Source: Rhizomys pruinosus | Taxonomy: Eukaryota > Chordata > Mammalia > Rodentia > Spalacidae | Reading direction: 5' to 3' | DNA: 64,000 bases | Assembly: GCA_009823505.1 (NCBI GenBank) | Contig: VZQC01005070.1 | Location: 5,268,621 to 5,332,620 of the forward strand | Part shown: piece by piece, positions 55,544 through 64,000 of the stretch | Layout of the letters: every line of letters begins with the position of its first letter | How positions within the stretch are numbered: position 1 is the stretch's first letter | Made by a program: the position numbers and the translations under genes | The notes under the pieces: generated by a model | What the model was told of the DNA's origin: nothing | What the model saw: only the letters and a program-made list of their open reading frames with translations | Database searches by the model: none

Positions 55544-55599
55544 TTTGTATTCTAGCAGGTCATGTCTTCTACAACTGTTATTAAAATTATTTAAATATT

Positions 55600-55870
55600 T
55601 TTAAAAGTGCCCCTTTTCTAAGCCTAGGGAACAATCTGTGGAAGAGGGGGCATGATAGAATGTAAGGGCTACGATTGGGGTGAATGATGAAACTACAACA
55701 ATATAATCTGCACACTCATCTAATTAACTTGATTGAACATACAAGCCCCGCCCCCCAGCTGGATGGTGGGACCCATGGGTTATGTGGGTTTGGGCACAAC
55801 TGCTTGCAAATTGGTTTTACATGATGGATGCTTGTACTCATAAATGATTACTTATTGTTATAAAATGAAA
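55600..55870 (+). mobile_element. LINE-1 3' UTR, sense
   Basis: TGCCCCTTTTCTAAGCCTAGGGAACAATCTGTGGAAGAGGGGGCATGATAGAATGTAAG, GTTGGGTGAATG-type middle and CTTGCAAATTGGTTTTACATGATGGATGCTTGTACTCATAAATG are the reverse complement of 34700-34945, which lies in a TSD-flanked L1. Ends in an A-rich stretch near 55900. Confidence 0.75.
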
Positions 55871-55904
55871 AAAAATAAGTAATGAAAAGAAAAAAAACAT
55901 ATTT

Positions 55905-56465
55905 CCTACAATTTATGTATCTCAAACTTTAATATTCCATTAAGATTGCTTTGCTTTAGTTGTAAAAATTGCTCAACGTTTTAAAAATTTGATTTGCTTA
56001 AAGGATATTACATACACAATAAATTTTATATGAACATGTACTTTCCTCAGAATATCCCAATTTTCAGTTGTTCAGCAAAACAAAACTACCTAATGTCAGA
56101 GTAGCATGACAGTTTTAAATGGAAATCGATGTCTAAAATAAATCTCCATCTTTTCTTTATTATTTGTAATTTATTTTCGTTGAATTCTATAATAAACATG
56201 TTGCATAAATAGTTGTTCATATGTCAACAGAAAATAACTGAATATCAACTTAATCTCACTTAGTAATATAAACAAGGGTCGTTACAAAACTTTAGGTTTA
56301 ATACTTGGCTTAATGCTTAGTATTTTGCTTTGCTTTCTCTTGAAAAAAATTTTGTTTGAAAATGATCTTCAACAGTCTGTACCTGGGCCAGAAAATCTTC
56401 TGGGTAAAAAGTTAATTTGTAAATCTATATATTTAGTCAATAACTAATCTTTCTTAATGTTTTGA
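55905..56465. other. AT-rich unique DNA
   Basis: Nothing recognised. Confidence 0.4.
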
Positions 56466-56475
56466 TTGTTTTCTC

Positions 56476-56623
56476 TTTTTGGTCTTTGTGAGACAGGGTC
56501 TCCCTATAACCCCAGCTGTCCTGGAAGTCACTCTGTAGACCAGGCTGGCCTTGAACTCACAAAGATCAGCCTGCCTCTGCCTCCCAAGTGCTAGGATTAA
56601 AGGGGTGTACCACCAGGCCTGGC
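56476..56623 (-). mobile_element. B1 SINE, antisense
   Basis: TTTTTGGTCTTTGTGAGACAGGG to GTGTACCACCAGGCCTGGC. Short TSD TGTTTTCT on both sides. Confidence 0.93.
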
Positions 56624-56629
56624 TGTTTT

Positions 56630-57055
56630 CTTAAATACTTTGTCTTTGTTGCATGATATTGTTCCTCCCCCTTTTGGAGAGTCCTAGAGCAAACAGAGTC
56701 CTGAGCACTCAGCCTGGGTAGTGGCCAGCACCTCTCCCACAAAGTTTAAGAACTAAAGAGAATATTTACTGCTCTTATTTTGATGGCTCTTATAACACTG
56801 CATCTCCCCCCACTGACTTAACAGCCTGCTCCAAGGTGGTTAAGGGAAAAGGCAAAGGAAAAATGGGTCCAGGGTGCTGTGTTGGCTAATGCCTGGAGAC
56901 GGAACTGGTGACAGGTGTAGGAGGGAAGAACCACAGGGTGACTAGGAATTCTGAAAAGATGATTAAATAATCTAAGCCATTTCCATCCATGCAAAAGGCC
57001 ACAGATAAAAATGCTGTTCTATACCTAAGTACTAGCTGTTGTCACTTTCCTTTTA
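56630..57055. other. Unclassified DNA
   Basis: Less AT-rich (GTCCTGAGCACTCAGCCTGGG, CCTGCTCCAAGGTGG), but no recognised feature. Confidence 0.35.
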
Positions 57056-57064
57056 AAAAGATTG

Positions 57065-57186
57065 AAATTTGCGATGCCAAAGGTTCACTCTGGTAATCTA
57101 AAGTACCTGGGAAGCAAAAGCAGGATGTTCTTGAGTTTGAGGCCAGCCTGGGGTACATAGAGATCCCATCTCAAAAACAACCAAAG
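57065..57186 (+). mobile_element. Old B1-like element
   Basis: GCGATGCCAAAGGTTCACTCTGGTAATC, ACCTGGGAAGCAAAAGCAGGATG, GTTTGAGGCCAGCCTGGGGTAC, GAGATCCCATCTCAAAAACAACC. Likely an early B1 form. Confidence 0.65.
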
Positions 57187-57252
57187 TCCAGAGGTCTAAA
57201 TGAACAGTATAATATTCACCTAATATAAAACAGAGAAGACTGGACATTGTAA

Positions 57253-57413
57253 TTTTTTTTTTTTTTTTGGTCTTTTCGAGACAGGGTATCCTTGTAGTCC
57301 CAGCTGTCCTGGAACTCACTCTGTAGACCAGGCTGGCCTTGAATTCACAAAGAGCCACCTGTCTCTGCCTCCCAAGTGCTAGGATTAAAGGGGCACAGCA
57401 CCATGCCCGGCCA
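57253..57413 (-). mobile_element. B1 SINE, antisense
   Basis: T tail, GGTCTTTTCGAGACAGGG to GGCACAGCACCATGCCCGGCC. TSD AGACTGGACATTGTAA (57237-57252) / AGATTGGACATTGTAA (57414-57429). Confidence 0.96.
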
Positions 57414-57556
57414 AGATTGGACATTGTAAAGATATGTTTACTATGCTAAATGTTAATCTTGTTATGATAATGCCTCTTACTTTTTCCTTTGGGGAAGGAA
57501 CCAATGTCTGACTTTAATCTTTATGGTTCAGGTTAAGCCAGCTCTACATATGTCTT

Positions 57557-57641
57557 TTTTTTTTTTTTTGTCTTTTCGAGACAGGGTCTCCCTGTAGCCC
57601 CAGCTGTCCTGGAACTAACTCTGTAGACCAGGCTGGCCTTG
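57557..57641 (-). mobile_element. B1 SINE, 5'-truncated, antisense
   Basis: T run, GTCTTTTCGAGACAGGG to GACCAGGCTGGCCTTG, only the right half of B1. TSD TACATATGTCTT exact at 57545-57556 and 57642-57653, so the truncation happened at insertion. Confidence 0.95.
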
Positions 57642-58024
57642 TACATATGTCTTAAGTTAAAAACAGGTCCTGAGAAGGAGCTGTGAATTCTAGAACTGGG
57701 AAGTGGGAAGAAGTGGGAAACTATCATAAAGTTCCTCTTCATCAGCCAGTGTGTTAGATCCAGTCTCAGCATTTACAAATATCACACAAATGACGGCTTT
57801 TGAAACTAATGACAATTAAAGATTTGGTATTTAAAGCTCTGAAAGTGTATTTTTATCAAGAAGGTGATAAGGTAATGGAAATAATATCGTGAGAGATAGT
57901 TTGCTTAATGCCTTGAATATATTACATTGTTTAATAGAAAATATGCCTTGACTACTTTTTTATATAGTGTATAGTTAATAATGTGTAATAAAGCAGGTTC
58001 TGTTTTCTTCTCTTCTGTATTCTC

Positions 58025-58183
58025 ATGGGTTTAGGCTGTCCTTGGACCTGGCTATGTAGCTAAAGATGACCCTGAACTTCTGATCCTCTGTCCCCACCCT
58101 TTGCTCTATGTGGTGCTGGGGGGTCCAACCTAGGGCTCCATGGAAGCTACAAATTCTAGCAAGTGATATACATCGCCAGCCCT
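58025..58183 (-). mobile_element. B4-like or old B1 fragment, antisense
   Basis: GGCTGTCCTTGGACCTGGCTATGTAGC ... GATGACCCTGAACTTCTGATCC ... GTGGTGCTGGGGGGTCCAACCTAGGGC ... AGTGATATACATCGCCAGCCC combines a B1-like block with a tRNA-SINE-like end. Confidence 0.55.
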
Positions 58184-58189
58184 AGATAC

Positions 58190-58495
58190 TGTTTTTACTT
58201 TTCAAAAATCATTCACTTGGAATGTAGTTATCTTGTCTGACCCAGTCATGTTTAGCAGCCTAAAATTTAACTGAGCAAAATGGCAAAGCTTCAGTGTGTA
58301 AGAAGGTCTGCTTCACAGGAGGAAATTCATGCTTGGTACTGAAGATTTATTAAAAAAAAAAAATCATGGTTAGAGAACTCTAACCCATGGTTAGAGAAGC
58401 TTACAACTATTATTCTACTAAATGGACATAGTATAGAAGTGACCTCTCAGTTGGGACCTCTCTACCTATAGATTAAGGCAGCTCTCAGACCTCAT
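58190..58495. other. Unique DNA
   Basis: Nothing recognised beyond an A run near 58350. Confidence 0.4.
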
Positions 58496-58511
58496 CAGAA
58501 AAGTTCTTGGG

Positions 58512-58676
58512 GCCAGACATGGTGGCGCACACCTTTAATCCTAGCACTTGGGAGGCAGAGGCAGGCGGATCTTTGTGAGTTCAAGGCCAGCCTGGTCTAC
58601 AGAGTGAGTTCCAGGACAGCTGGGGCTACAGGGAGACCCTGTCTCAAAAAGACAAAAAAAAAGAAAAAAAAGAAAA
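58512..58676 (+). mobile_element. B1 SINE, full length
   Basis: GCCAGACATGGTGGCGCACACC to CTGTCTCAAAAAGAC and an A tail with G interruptions. TSD AGAAAAGTTCTTGGG (58497-58511) / AGAAAAGTTGTTGGG (58677-58691). Confidence 0.95.
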
Positions 58677-58691
58677 AGAAAAGTTGTTGGG

Positions 58692-59172
58692 GAGAGAGCA
58701 GTGGCTAGAGGTTGATGCAAACACAGCTGGTCAAAATGCAGAGAATATGTCTGTGGCGCAAATGGAACATTCTACCAGCCTCTCTCCCCAAGGCCCAGGA
58801 ACCATTCAGAAAGAGGGAGTGGAAACACTGTAAGAGCAGGGGGAGGAGAGCACTAGAGCAAAACAGCCTCTTTGGACATCGTGTCCAGGATGTGATGTGC
58901 AGCAGCTGTGGTTGCCTGAATGAGACCTGCACAAGATCAAGCCAGTCAAGATTCCAGCATGGCCTGGAATGGACCTGTAAACCCCTCTCCCAGCTGAGGA
59001 GCTATGTATGGACTGTTTATGGCTTCTGGGGGAGGAGAAATCAATTTTCTTTGAGGATGTGGCTCCTGGCAGGATAAACATACTACAGTGAATGTCCTAC
59101 ACCCAAGAAATATGTGAACAGCATAAACTGCAGTCAATGCATTTTTAAACAGAAAACAGTGATTGTAAAAAT
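58692..59172 (+). mobile_element. LINE-1 3' UTR, sense
   Basis: AGCAGCTGTGGTTGCCTGAATGAGACCTGCACAAGATCAAGCCAGTCAAGATTCCAGCATGG, CCTCTCCCAGCTGAGGAGCTATG, GGCTTCTGGGGGAGGAGAAATCAATTTTCTTTGAGGATGTGGCTCCTGGCAGG. Matches the mouse L1/Lx 3' UTR that I know, block for block. Frames on both strands here (121 and 91 residues) are incidental. Confidence 0.9.
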
Positions 59173-59180
59173 GGCCTAAC

Positions 59181-59206
59181 AAAAAAAAAAAAAAAAAAAA
59201 AAAAAG
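59181..59206 (+). mobile_element. Poly(A)-only insertion with target duplication
   Basis: Twenty-five A plus one G, flanked by GGCCTAAC at 59173-59180 and 59207-59214. Consistent with a retroposition product truncated to its tail alone. Confidence 0.7.
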
Positions 59207-59304
59207 GGCCTAACTAGGGTGAAAAGGGGATTAAGTTAAAGTAGAAAAGCATCTTTAACTATGTCAAATAAAGGTCATATTCCTATGTATAAAAGAATGG
59301 AATG

Positions 59305-59455
59305 CCAAGTGTGGTGGCACTTGACATTAATCACAGAAGTCAGGAGGCAGAGGCAGGCGGATCGCTGTGAGTTCAAGGCCAGCCTGCTCTACACAGTGAA
59401 TTCCAGGACAGCTGGGGCTACAGAGAGACCCTGTCTTAAAAAAAAGACCCCCCCC
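59305..59455 (+). mobile_element. B1 SINE
   Basis: CCAAGTGTGGTGGCACTTGAC to CTGTCTTAAAAAAAAGACC with a C8 run. TSD AAAAGAATGGAATG (59291-59304) / AAAAGAAGGGTATG (59456-59469). Confidence 0.94.
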
Positions 59456-59469
59456 AAAAGAAGGGTATG

Positions 59470-60995
59470 ATAAAAGCATGTTTCCAAATAAGAATAAATA
59501 GGATGACTCTACTATAAAATTAACAACAAAAAATGAGTAACATTAAATTTTATATCTCCATTAAATTACCCATGTTCCTTACATTTATATACTAGATGAA
59601 TTGTTCTATTCTTAATTTATTAAATAAAAATAAACCTTATCCATTGAAATCTATTTCACTAAGCACATTCTGATGGTAATGTGCTTCTAGACTAAGATGG
59701 TTGGCTGACAGTTGAAAGCTGTCCTTTCATCAAGAGTAATCATTCTTACATTTTTTTTACAAAATTACAAAAGGCTGAAACTACCTCTACTTAACAAGAA
59801 CTGCTTGAAGGACAACTTATCAAACACAAATGATCCAAACTTTTAAAGAATCTAATATTATACATACTGTGAAACTATGAAAGTTTTTTAATACTTGTTA
59901 CTAAACTGGATTGAAGTGACTAACCCCACACTAGGCTGATTTTTTTTTTCTTGAAGCTAAAGTGTACTTGAAAGAGATGAAAAACCTCTTCTTAAAAGGA
60001 AATACACAGTTTTACTCATTTTGAAGCCAGGCAAATATACAAAGGAAATTTTGATTCACAAAGATAGGTGTAACTTGGTACAAACAGCTTCACAACCAAT
60101 GTTCTCAAGTTCGCTAGTTTTGGTCTCCAATATTTGGTGCTCTAATACACTAAATCTTAAAAATAAAGATCAAAAAGTACAAGTTACCATATGGTCTTAT
60201 CTTGAAAATACAGAAATTGCTGAACCGACTTTGCTTGCATACTCACAGAAGGCATTCCCTAATCGATCACTCCAAACTTACTAACTTAATGTGCAATATC
60301 ATTTGAGAACTGATGCAGTATTTCCAGAAGAAAGTTTCATCAGGTGCTTGTCCTAAAAGGTGGTCCTAAAAATCAGTTCCTCCTTAAGAGACAGTCCCTG
60401 TACATGGGCTCAAAGTTACTGAATTGCTATTAAAATTCTTTTATTCATAGGCCCTAATTTTATTTCTATACAGAATAATTTTTCCTAGGTCCATTATTTA
60501 TAGCCTGAGATAAAATATTTCAAGGAAAAGCAATAGAGGAGATGTTGGCACCATTAAAATGTAAGTATGTTCATAGGTGAACAAACTCTGAGCACCTACC
60601 TCTGGCAGATGACAATTTCCTAGCCCATGATGATGATTATCAGGTGGGGTTCTCTAAGAATGGAATAAAGAGTTGTTTAACTTGGGAAAGATAAAATTGA
60701 GAATGATTAGAATTGTGGTAAACTATGTGTGTATGTAAATAATCCATCATATGAATAAAACACAAAATATTGATAAGCCAAATAGAATTATGGCATAGCC
60801 TTTAAATTCTTTTTCTTTAAGAACTCAATAAAATTCTTAATCACAAACATTGTGACGAAATTATACCAATAATGAAAGAGTGCTTCGTCCTTTAGCAGAC
60901 CCAGGTTCACTTTCAAACATCCATGACCCTCAATGGCTCAAAACCAGTTGTACCTCCTCTTCCAAGAGATTCACCAGCTTATTTTGCATCATCAG
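59470..60995. other. SINE-free unique DNA, 1.5 kb
   Basis: No mobile element recognised. An 87-codon frame at 60021-60284 has no motif. Confidence 0.4.
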
Positions 60996-60998
60996 GCA

Positions 60999-61025
60999 TA
61001 CACACACAGAGAGAGGCAGACACAT

Positions 61026-61056
<31 letters not shown>
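60999..61056. repeat. (CA)n microsatellite with GA interruption
   Basis: ACACACACAGAGAGAGGCAGACACATG, then CA to 61056. Open in three frames, none of them genic. Confidence 0.95.
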
Positions 61057-61057
<1 letters not shown>

Positions 61058-61191
61058 CATTCACTTACACATACTGATACAATTCCTCATTACGCCCTTC
61101 ATAATTAGCATTGGTGACTTTACCAGCCTGTAAGAACTCACTCAAATATATGGATTTTAAAGTCAATATTATTAAATCACTCTTGTCTAAA

Positions 61192-61345
61192 AAGTGGTGC
61201 ATATGCCTTTAATCCTAGTACTCAGGAGGCAGAGGCAGGTGGATCTCTGTGAGTTCAAGGTCAGCCTGGTCTACAGAACGAGCTCCAAGCCAGCTGGGAC
61301 TAAAGGGAGAAACTGTCTCAAAAATACCAAAAAAGCAAAACAAAA
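61192..61345 (+). mobile_element. B1 SINE, 5'-truncated, GACTAAAGG subfamily
   Basis: Starts at GTGGTGCATATGCC and carries GAACGAGCTCCAAGCCAGCTGGGACTAAAGGGAG, ending CTGTCTCAAAAATACC and an (AAAAC)n-like tail. Confidence 0.92.
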
Positions 61346-61479
61346 CAAAACTATGTAAAGAGCACTGTAAGGCACTAACATGGGAAACTGGGGCATAAAG
61401 TTACTGGCCTTGGCCACAGAAAAGGAATGACCAACCTCAAGCACCCAGGGGGAAGAGGAGGGCCCATTCTCCACCCACG

Positions 61480-61710
61480 TGCAGTCAAGATGTTACATAA
61501 AACAATGAGCACAAAGAGCTCTTGAATGAGTTTGAAGAAAAAAAAAATAAAACAAGAGGGGGAGAGGTCTGCAAAGTTTGGGCCATTTTCACTAGCTTAG
61601 AAAGAGGCTCTAGTCGGAAGAACCAGGAGAAGCTCATCACCTGGAATGAAGACCTGGACGACCAGCGACAGAGAATAGGTCGAGGGACCTCAAAGTCTAA
61701 TTGCTAGAGC
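61480..61710 (+). other. Short coding-like remnant, parent unknown
   Basis: A frame open from 61516 to a stop at 61707 is rich in charged residues (NEFEEKKNKTRGG, KVWAIFTSLERGSSRKNQ, RIGRGTSKSNC) and less AT-rich than its flanks. In-frame TAA just upstream (near 61499) and AATAAAA near 61751. It could be the 3' end of a processed pseudogene, but I recognise no parent. Confidence 0.25.
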
Positions 61711-61714
61711 GGGT

Positions 61715-62480
61715 TCCTCTGTGAAGGCAGTTCAAGCTCAATGATGATATAAATAAAACCAAGTCATATGAAAAATGGGCATCCGTGCACATGTGTGTGC
61801 GCACAATCACAGGACAGAATTATTTTGTCAAATGTGTGTTTTGAGCTTCTTCAATTTATTTTTTGATTATCTGAAATGGTCCCAGGGCACAATGGGTGAG
61901 CACAGGGCTATATGGACTATAAAATTGCATTTTACAACTGGCTTATGTTCTGCAGTTTTAAAAAAGAACAAAAGTAGCAATTGGCATTATCCTCCCAGAA
62001 TGACTGATTTAAAAACTGGGCATCTTTTGGGGGCTGAGGATCTTCACATATACTGAGACATACCCCTGGCCCCTAAGTAAGGCAGCTGTGTCCGTGAACT
62101 GGCACCTGGGAGGTGTTACTGTTCTATGCTGTTCTCAGCTCCTTGCCTCTCTCTGTGCTTCCTTAACCTTCTTGGTTCCCACTTTCTTGACGTAAATTTG
62201 CCCAGCAGAAGGATTTTAGTAGGGTTGGTTTTTTATAAAAAATACATTTTCCACATTCAGTTTTAGCTCAACATGTGTGTCATATACCAGATGACCATGG
62301 GTGACGAGATGCCTGAGAAATGCTGTTCTATAAGCTCTTTGATGGCGACAGCTCCCGGGTTTGCTATTTTATTCTTTTATGAGAGCACTGTTTGTAAAAA
62401 TGATGTCAGCACTGTGCTTTAAAGGAGACAAGCCGCAAACACTGGCTGATACTTATTAACCCATATTAAAGCATTATTAT
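61715..62480. other. Unclassified DNA
   Basis: Nothing recognised. Confidence 0.4.
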
Positions 62481-62487
62481 TTTTTAA

Positions 62488-62580
62488 AGACAATGCTCGA
62501 GCTGTGTAGCACAAGATGATTTTGAACTCCCGATCCACCTGCCTCTACCTCCCCAGTCCTCACTACCAAGCTCGGCTTTC
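62488..62580 (-). mobile_element. Old B1-like fragment, antisense
   Basis: CTCGAGCTGTGTAGCACAAGATGATTTTGAACTCCCGATCCACCTGCCTCTACCTCCCCAGTCC follows the complement of an early B1 form. Confidence 0.6.
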
Positions 62581-62584
62581 AAAA

Positions 62585-63120
62585 TTAAATATGGTAATAT
62601 AATTTCTTTTGAAGTTTCATTCTGACATCAGATTATATTATATATTTTTGGTGAATACAGTTATATTTATTATATATTTGGCTCAAAACTTCATAGAATT
62701 TTCCACAAAAGCAAATAGTCACATAAAAACTATTGTTGAAATATGTGAAGAAAAAACGAAGATGAAGTAGAAATTTGACACTTGAAATAATATTGTTTTT
62801 CTGACTTTGTTTTTTTTTAATGGATCTTAAAGATCATTATAAAATACCAGACTTGTTTAGTTTAGGTCCTGTAGTATCCATTTATACATGAATTGTCTAG
62901 CCACATAAAATTCATAAAATACTGTCTGTGTGGATGCTCATACAGGAAATTGATGTTGGACTTGTTGAGTACATACAGATTCCTGTCCACTGTGGGAATA
63001 TGCATGGGGGTAGAAGCTGGCAAATAATCACAGGAAGCTTCCTCCTGACCTTAAAACAGATTAACCAACCTCCATTTATCCCTGACAAGTGGCCACATGT
63101 TACTATGCTTACATTTTTGT
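62585..63120. other. AT-rich unique DNA
   Basis: Nothing recognised. Confidence 0.4.
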
Positions 63121-63134
63121 TAAAGATTCAGGAT

Positions 63135-63289
63135 CCCTGGGCATGGTGACACATTCCTTTAATCCCAACACTCCAGAAGCAGAGGCAGGCAGATCTCTGT
63201 GAGTTCATGGCCAGCATGGTCCACATAGTGAGCTCCAGGCCAGCTGGTACTAAAGGGAGACCCTGTCTCAAAAAGACCGCCCCCCCCCA
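63135..63289 (+). mobile_element. B1 SINE, TACTAAAGG subfamily
   Basis: CCTGGGCATGGTGACACATTCC, GTGAGCTCCAGGCCAGCTGGTACTAAAGGGAG, CTGTCTCAAAAAGACC, then C9. Degenerate TSD around ATTCAGGATC / ATTCTTCAGGATC. Confidence 0.92.
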
Positions 63290-63307
63290 AATTCTTCAGG
63301 ATCTATT

Positions 63308-63532
63308 GGGCTGGAGAGATGGCTCAGTGATTAAGAGCAATGGCTGCTCTTGTAGAGGACCCGAGTCCAGTTCCCACTGTGCACACAGCAGCTAACAACC
63401 ACCTGCGACTCCAGTTCCAGGGGATCCAACACCTGCTCTGACCTCTGTCTACATTGCACAACATTGGTGCACTTACACATATGCAGGCATTACACATACA
63501 TATAAAATAAAAATAATACAAAATATTTTTGA
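63308..63532 (+). mobile_element. B2 SINE, older subfamily
   Basis: TGGGCTGGAGAGATGGCTCAGTG head, box B GAGTCCAGTTCCC, single GCGACTCCAGTTCCAGGGG block, tail AAAATAAAAATAATAC. Confidence 0.93.
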
Positions 63533-63698
63533 AAAAAGTCTCCAGGATCTAGATTCTGCAGTGCTTTGGGACATGCTTTAATCACCCTGCAGAATGTATG
63601 TCATCTTAAGTTAAATCTATGTATGTTAATTCTCTTGTCCAAGAATTACAAAAGTTTAGTCCTGCTCCAGAAAACAGTTTGAGACTAAAAACTAGATG

Positions 63699-63741
63699 GA
63701 GCGGTCGGCGCTTTTAACCACTAGGCCATCTCTCCAGCCCT
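63699..63741 (-). mobile_element. B2 head fragment, antisense
   Basis: GAGCGGTCGGCGCTTTTAACCACTAGGCCATCTCTCCAGCCC is the complement of the first ~42 bases of the young B2. The body is missing, which is unusual since retroposition normally truncates the other end. A deletion is likely. Confidence 0.9.
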
Positions 63742-63744
63742 ACT

Positions 63745-64000
63745 TTTACTTTTACTAAGTCCTAAAACACCATGTGTCCTGTAGACAGTGTCTAGGTGAA
63801 ACTGGGTACTTGCTGAGCTCACGTCAATTAAATATGCCTTAATCGAATATACACCCGTGTCCCTCTCCCACCCATCCCCCCTTTCCAATTCACCATTTCA
63901 GTCCATTTTCTGATGCAGTCTTTCTGTTGTTCTTTTACTATGCCTCCCTCTCCATGAGAAATATTTATATCTGGGTTGTTGGTACTAGCATCCACATATG
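63745..64000. other. Possible antisense L1 edge
   Basis: GTGTCCCTCTCCCACCCATCCCCCCTTTCC is the type of C-rich stretch seen as the complement of L1 3' ends. The window stops before this can be settled. Confidence 0.3.

Noticed and set aside
58712..59081. Frames of 121 and 91 residues
   Set aside because: They fall in an L1 3' UTR, which is not translated.

Overview
The window is mammalian nuclear DNA from a muroid rodent. It is AT-rich and crowded with B1 (7SL-derived) and B2/B3 (tRNA-derived) SINEs, the 3' untranslated parts of LINE-1 copies, long CA/CT/GGA microsatellites, and older MIR and L2 remnants. The B1 consensus visible here (ending in CAGCTGGGGCTACAGGGAGACCCTGTCTC) and the young B2 subfamily (GAGCGCCGACCGCTCTTGCAG, CATGCAGACAGTACATTC) are not the forms I know from house mouse or rat. 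The species is therefore probably another muroid lineage, but I cannot name it from sequence alone. I found no intact protein-coding gene, no convincing exon with splice sites, no functional tRNA or rRNA gene, no CRISPR array and no recognisable retroviral LTR. It reads as intergenic or deep intronic DNA.

Layout. 1-10 kb: unique AT-rich DNA with young B2 copies that keep exact target-site duplications (TSDs), a B1 nested in a B2, two small tandem duplications, a locally repeated unknown element and a B2-B1 chimeric SINE. 10-16 kb: SINE-poor, then an antisense LINE-1 3' UTR. 16-22 kb: dense SINEs, including a head-to-head B2 pair and a second chimera. 22-26 kb: SINE-poor. 26-36 kb: the most disrupted part, with antisense L1, an 85-bp-arm palindrome beside a truncated B2, a purine tract, and a coding-like remnant broken by a B1 and by an inverted L1. 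36-43 kb: L2 relics, rodent medium-reiteration repeats and an L1 carrying a B1, followed at once by the third chimera. 43.5-49.4 kb: SINE-poor, with stretches that look like conserved non-coding DNA. 49-64 kb: mixed SINEs and L1 3' UTRs, a poly(A)-only insertion and a short coding-like remnant near 61.6 kb.

The best candidate for something undescribed is the chimeric SINE: a B2 head fused to a near full-length B1 at the same junction in three places (9.6, 20.9 and 43.2 kb), two of them flanked as a unit by 15-bp exact TSDs. That points to a single founder that has been retroposed repeatedly. Other points of note are the near-perfect 172-bp palindrome at 29.2 kb, an L1 insertion with a twin-priming signature at 34.5 kb, and a B2 subfamily with a 17-bp internal duplication. 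No set of genes here works together; the only cooperation implied is LINE-1 machinery mobilising the SINEs. All family assignments come from recognising sequence, not from a database search.
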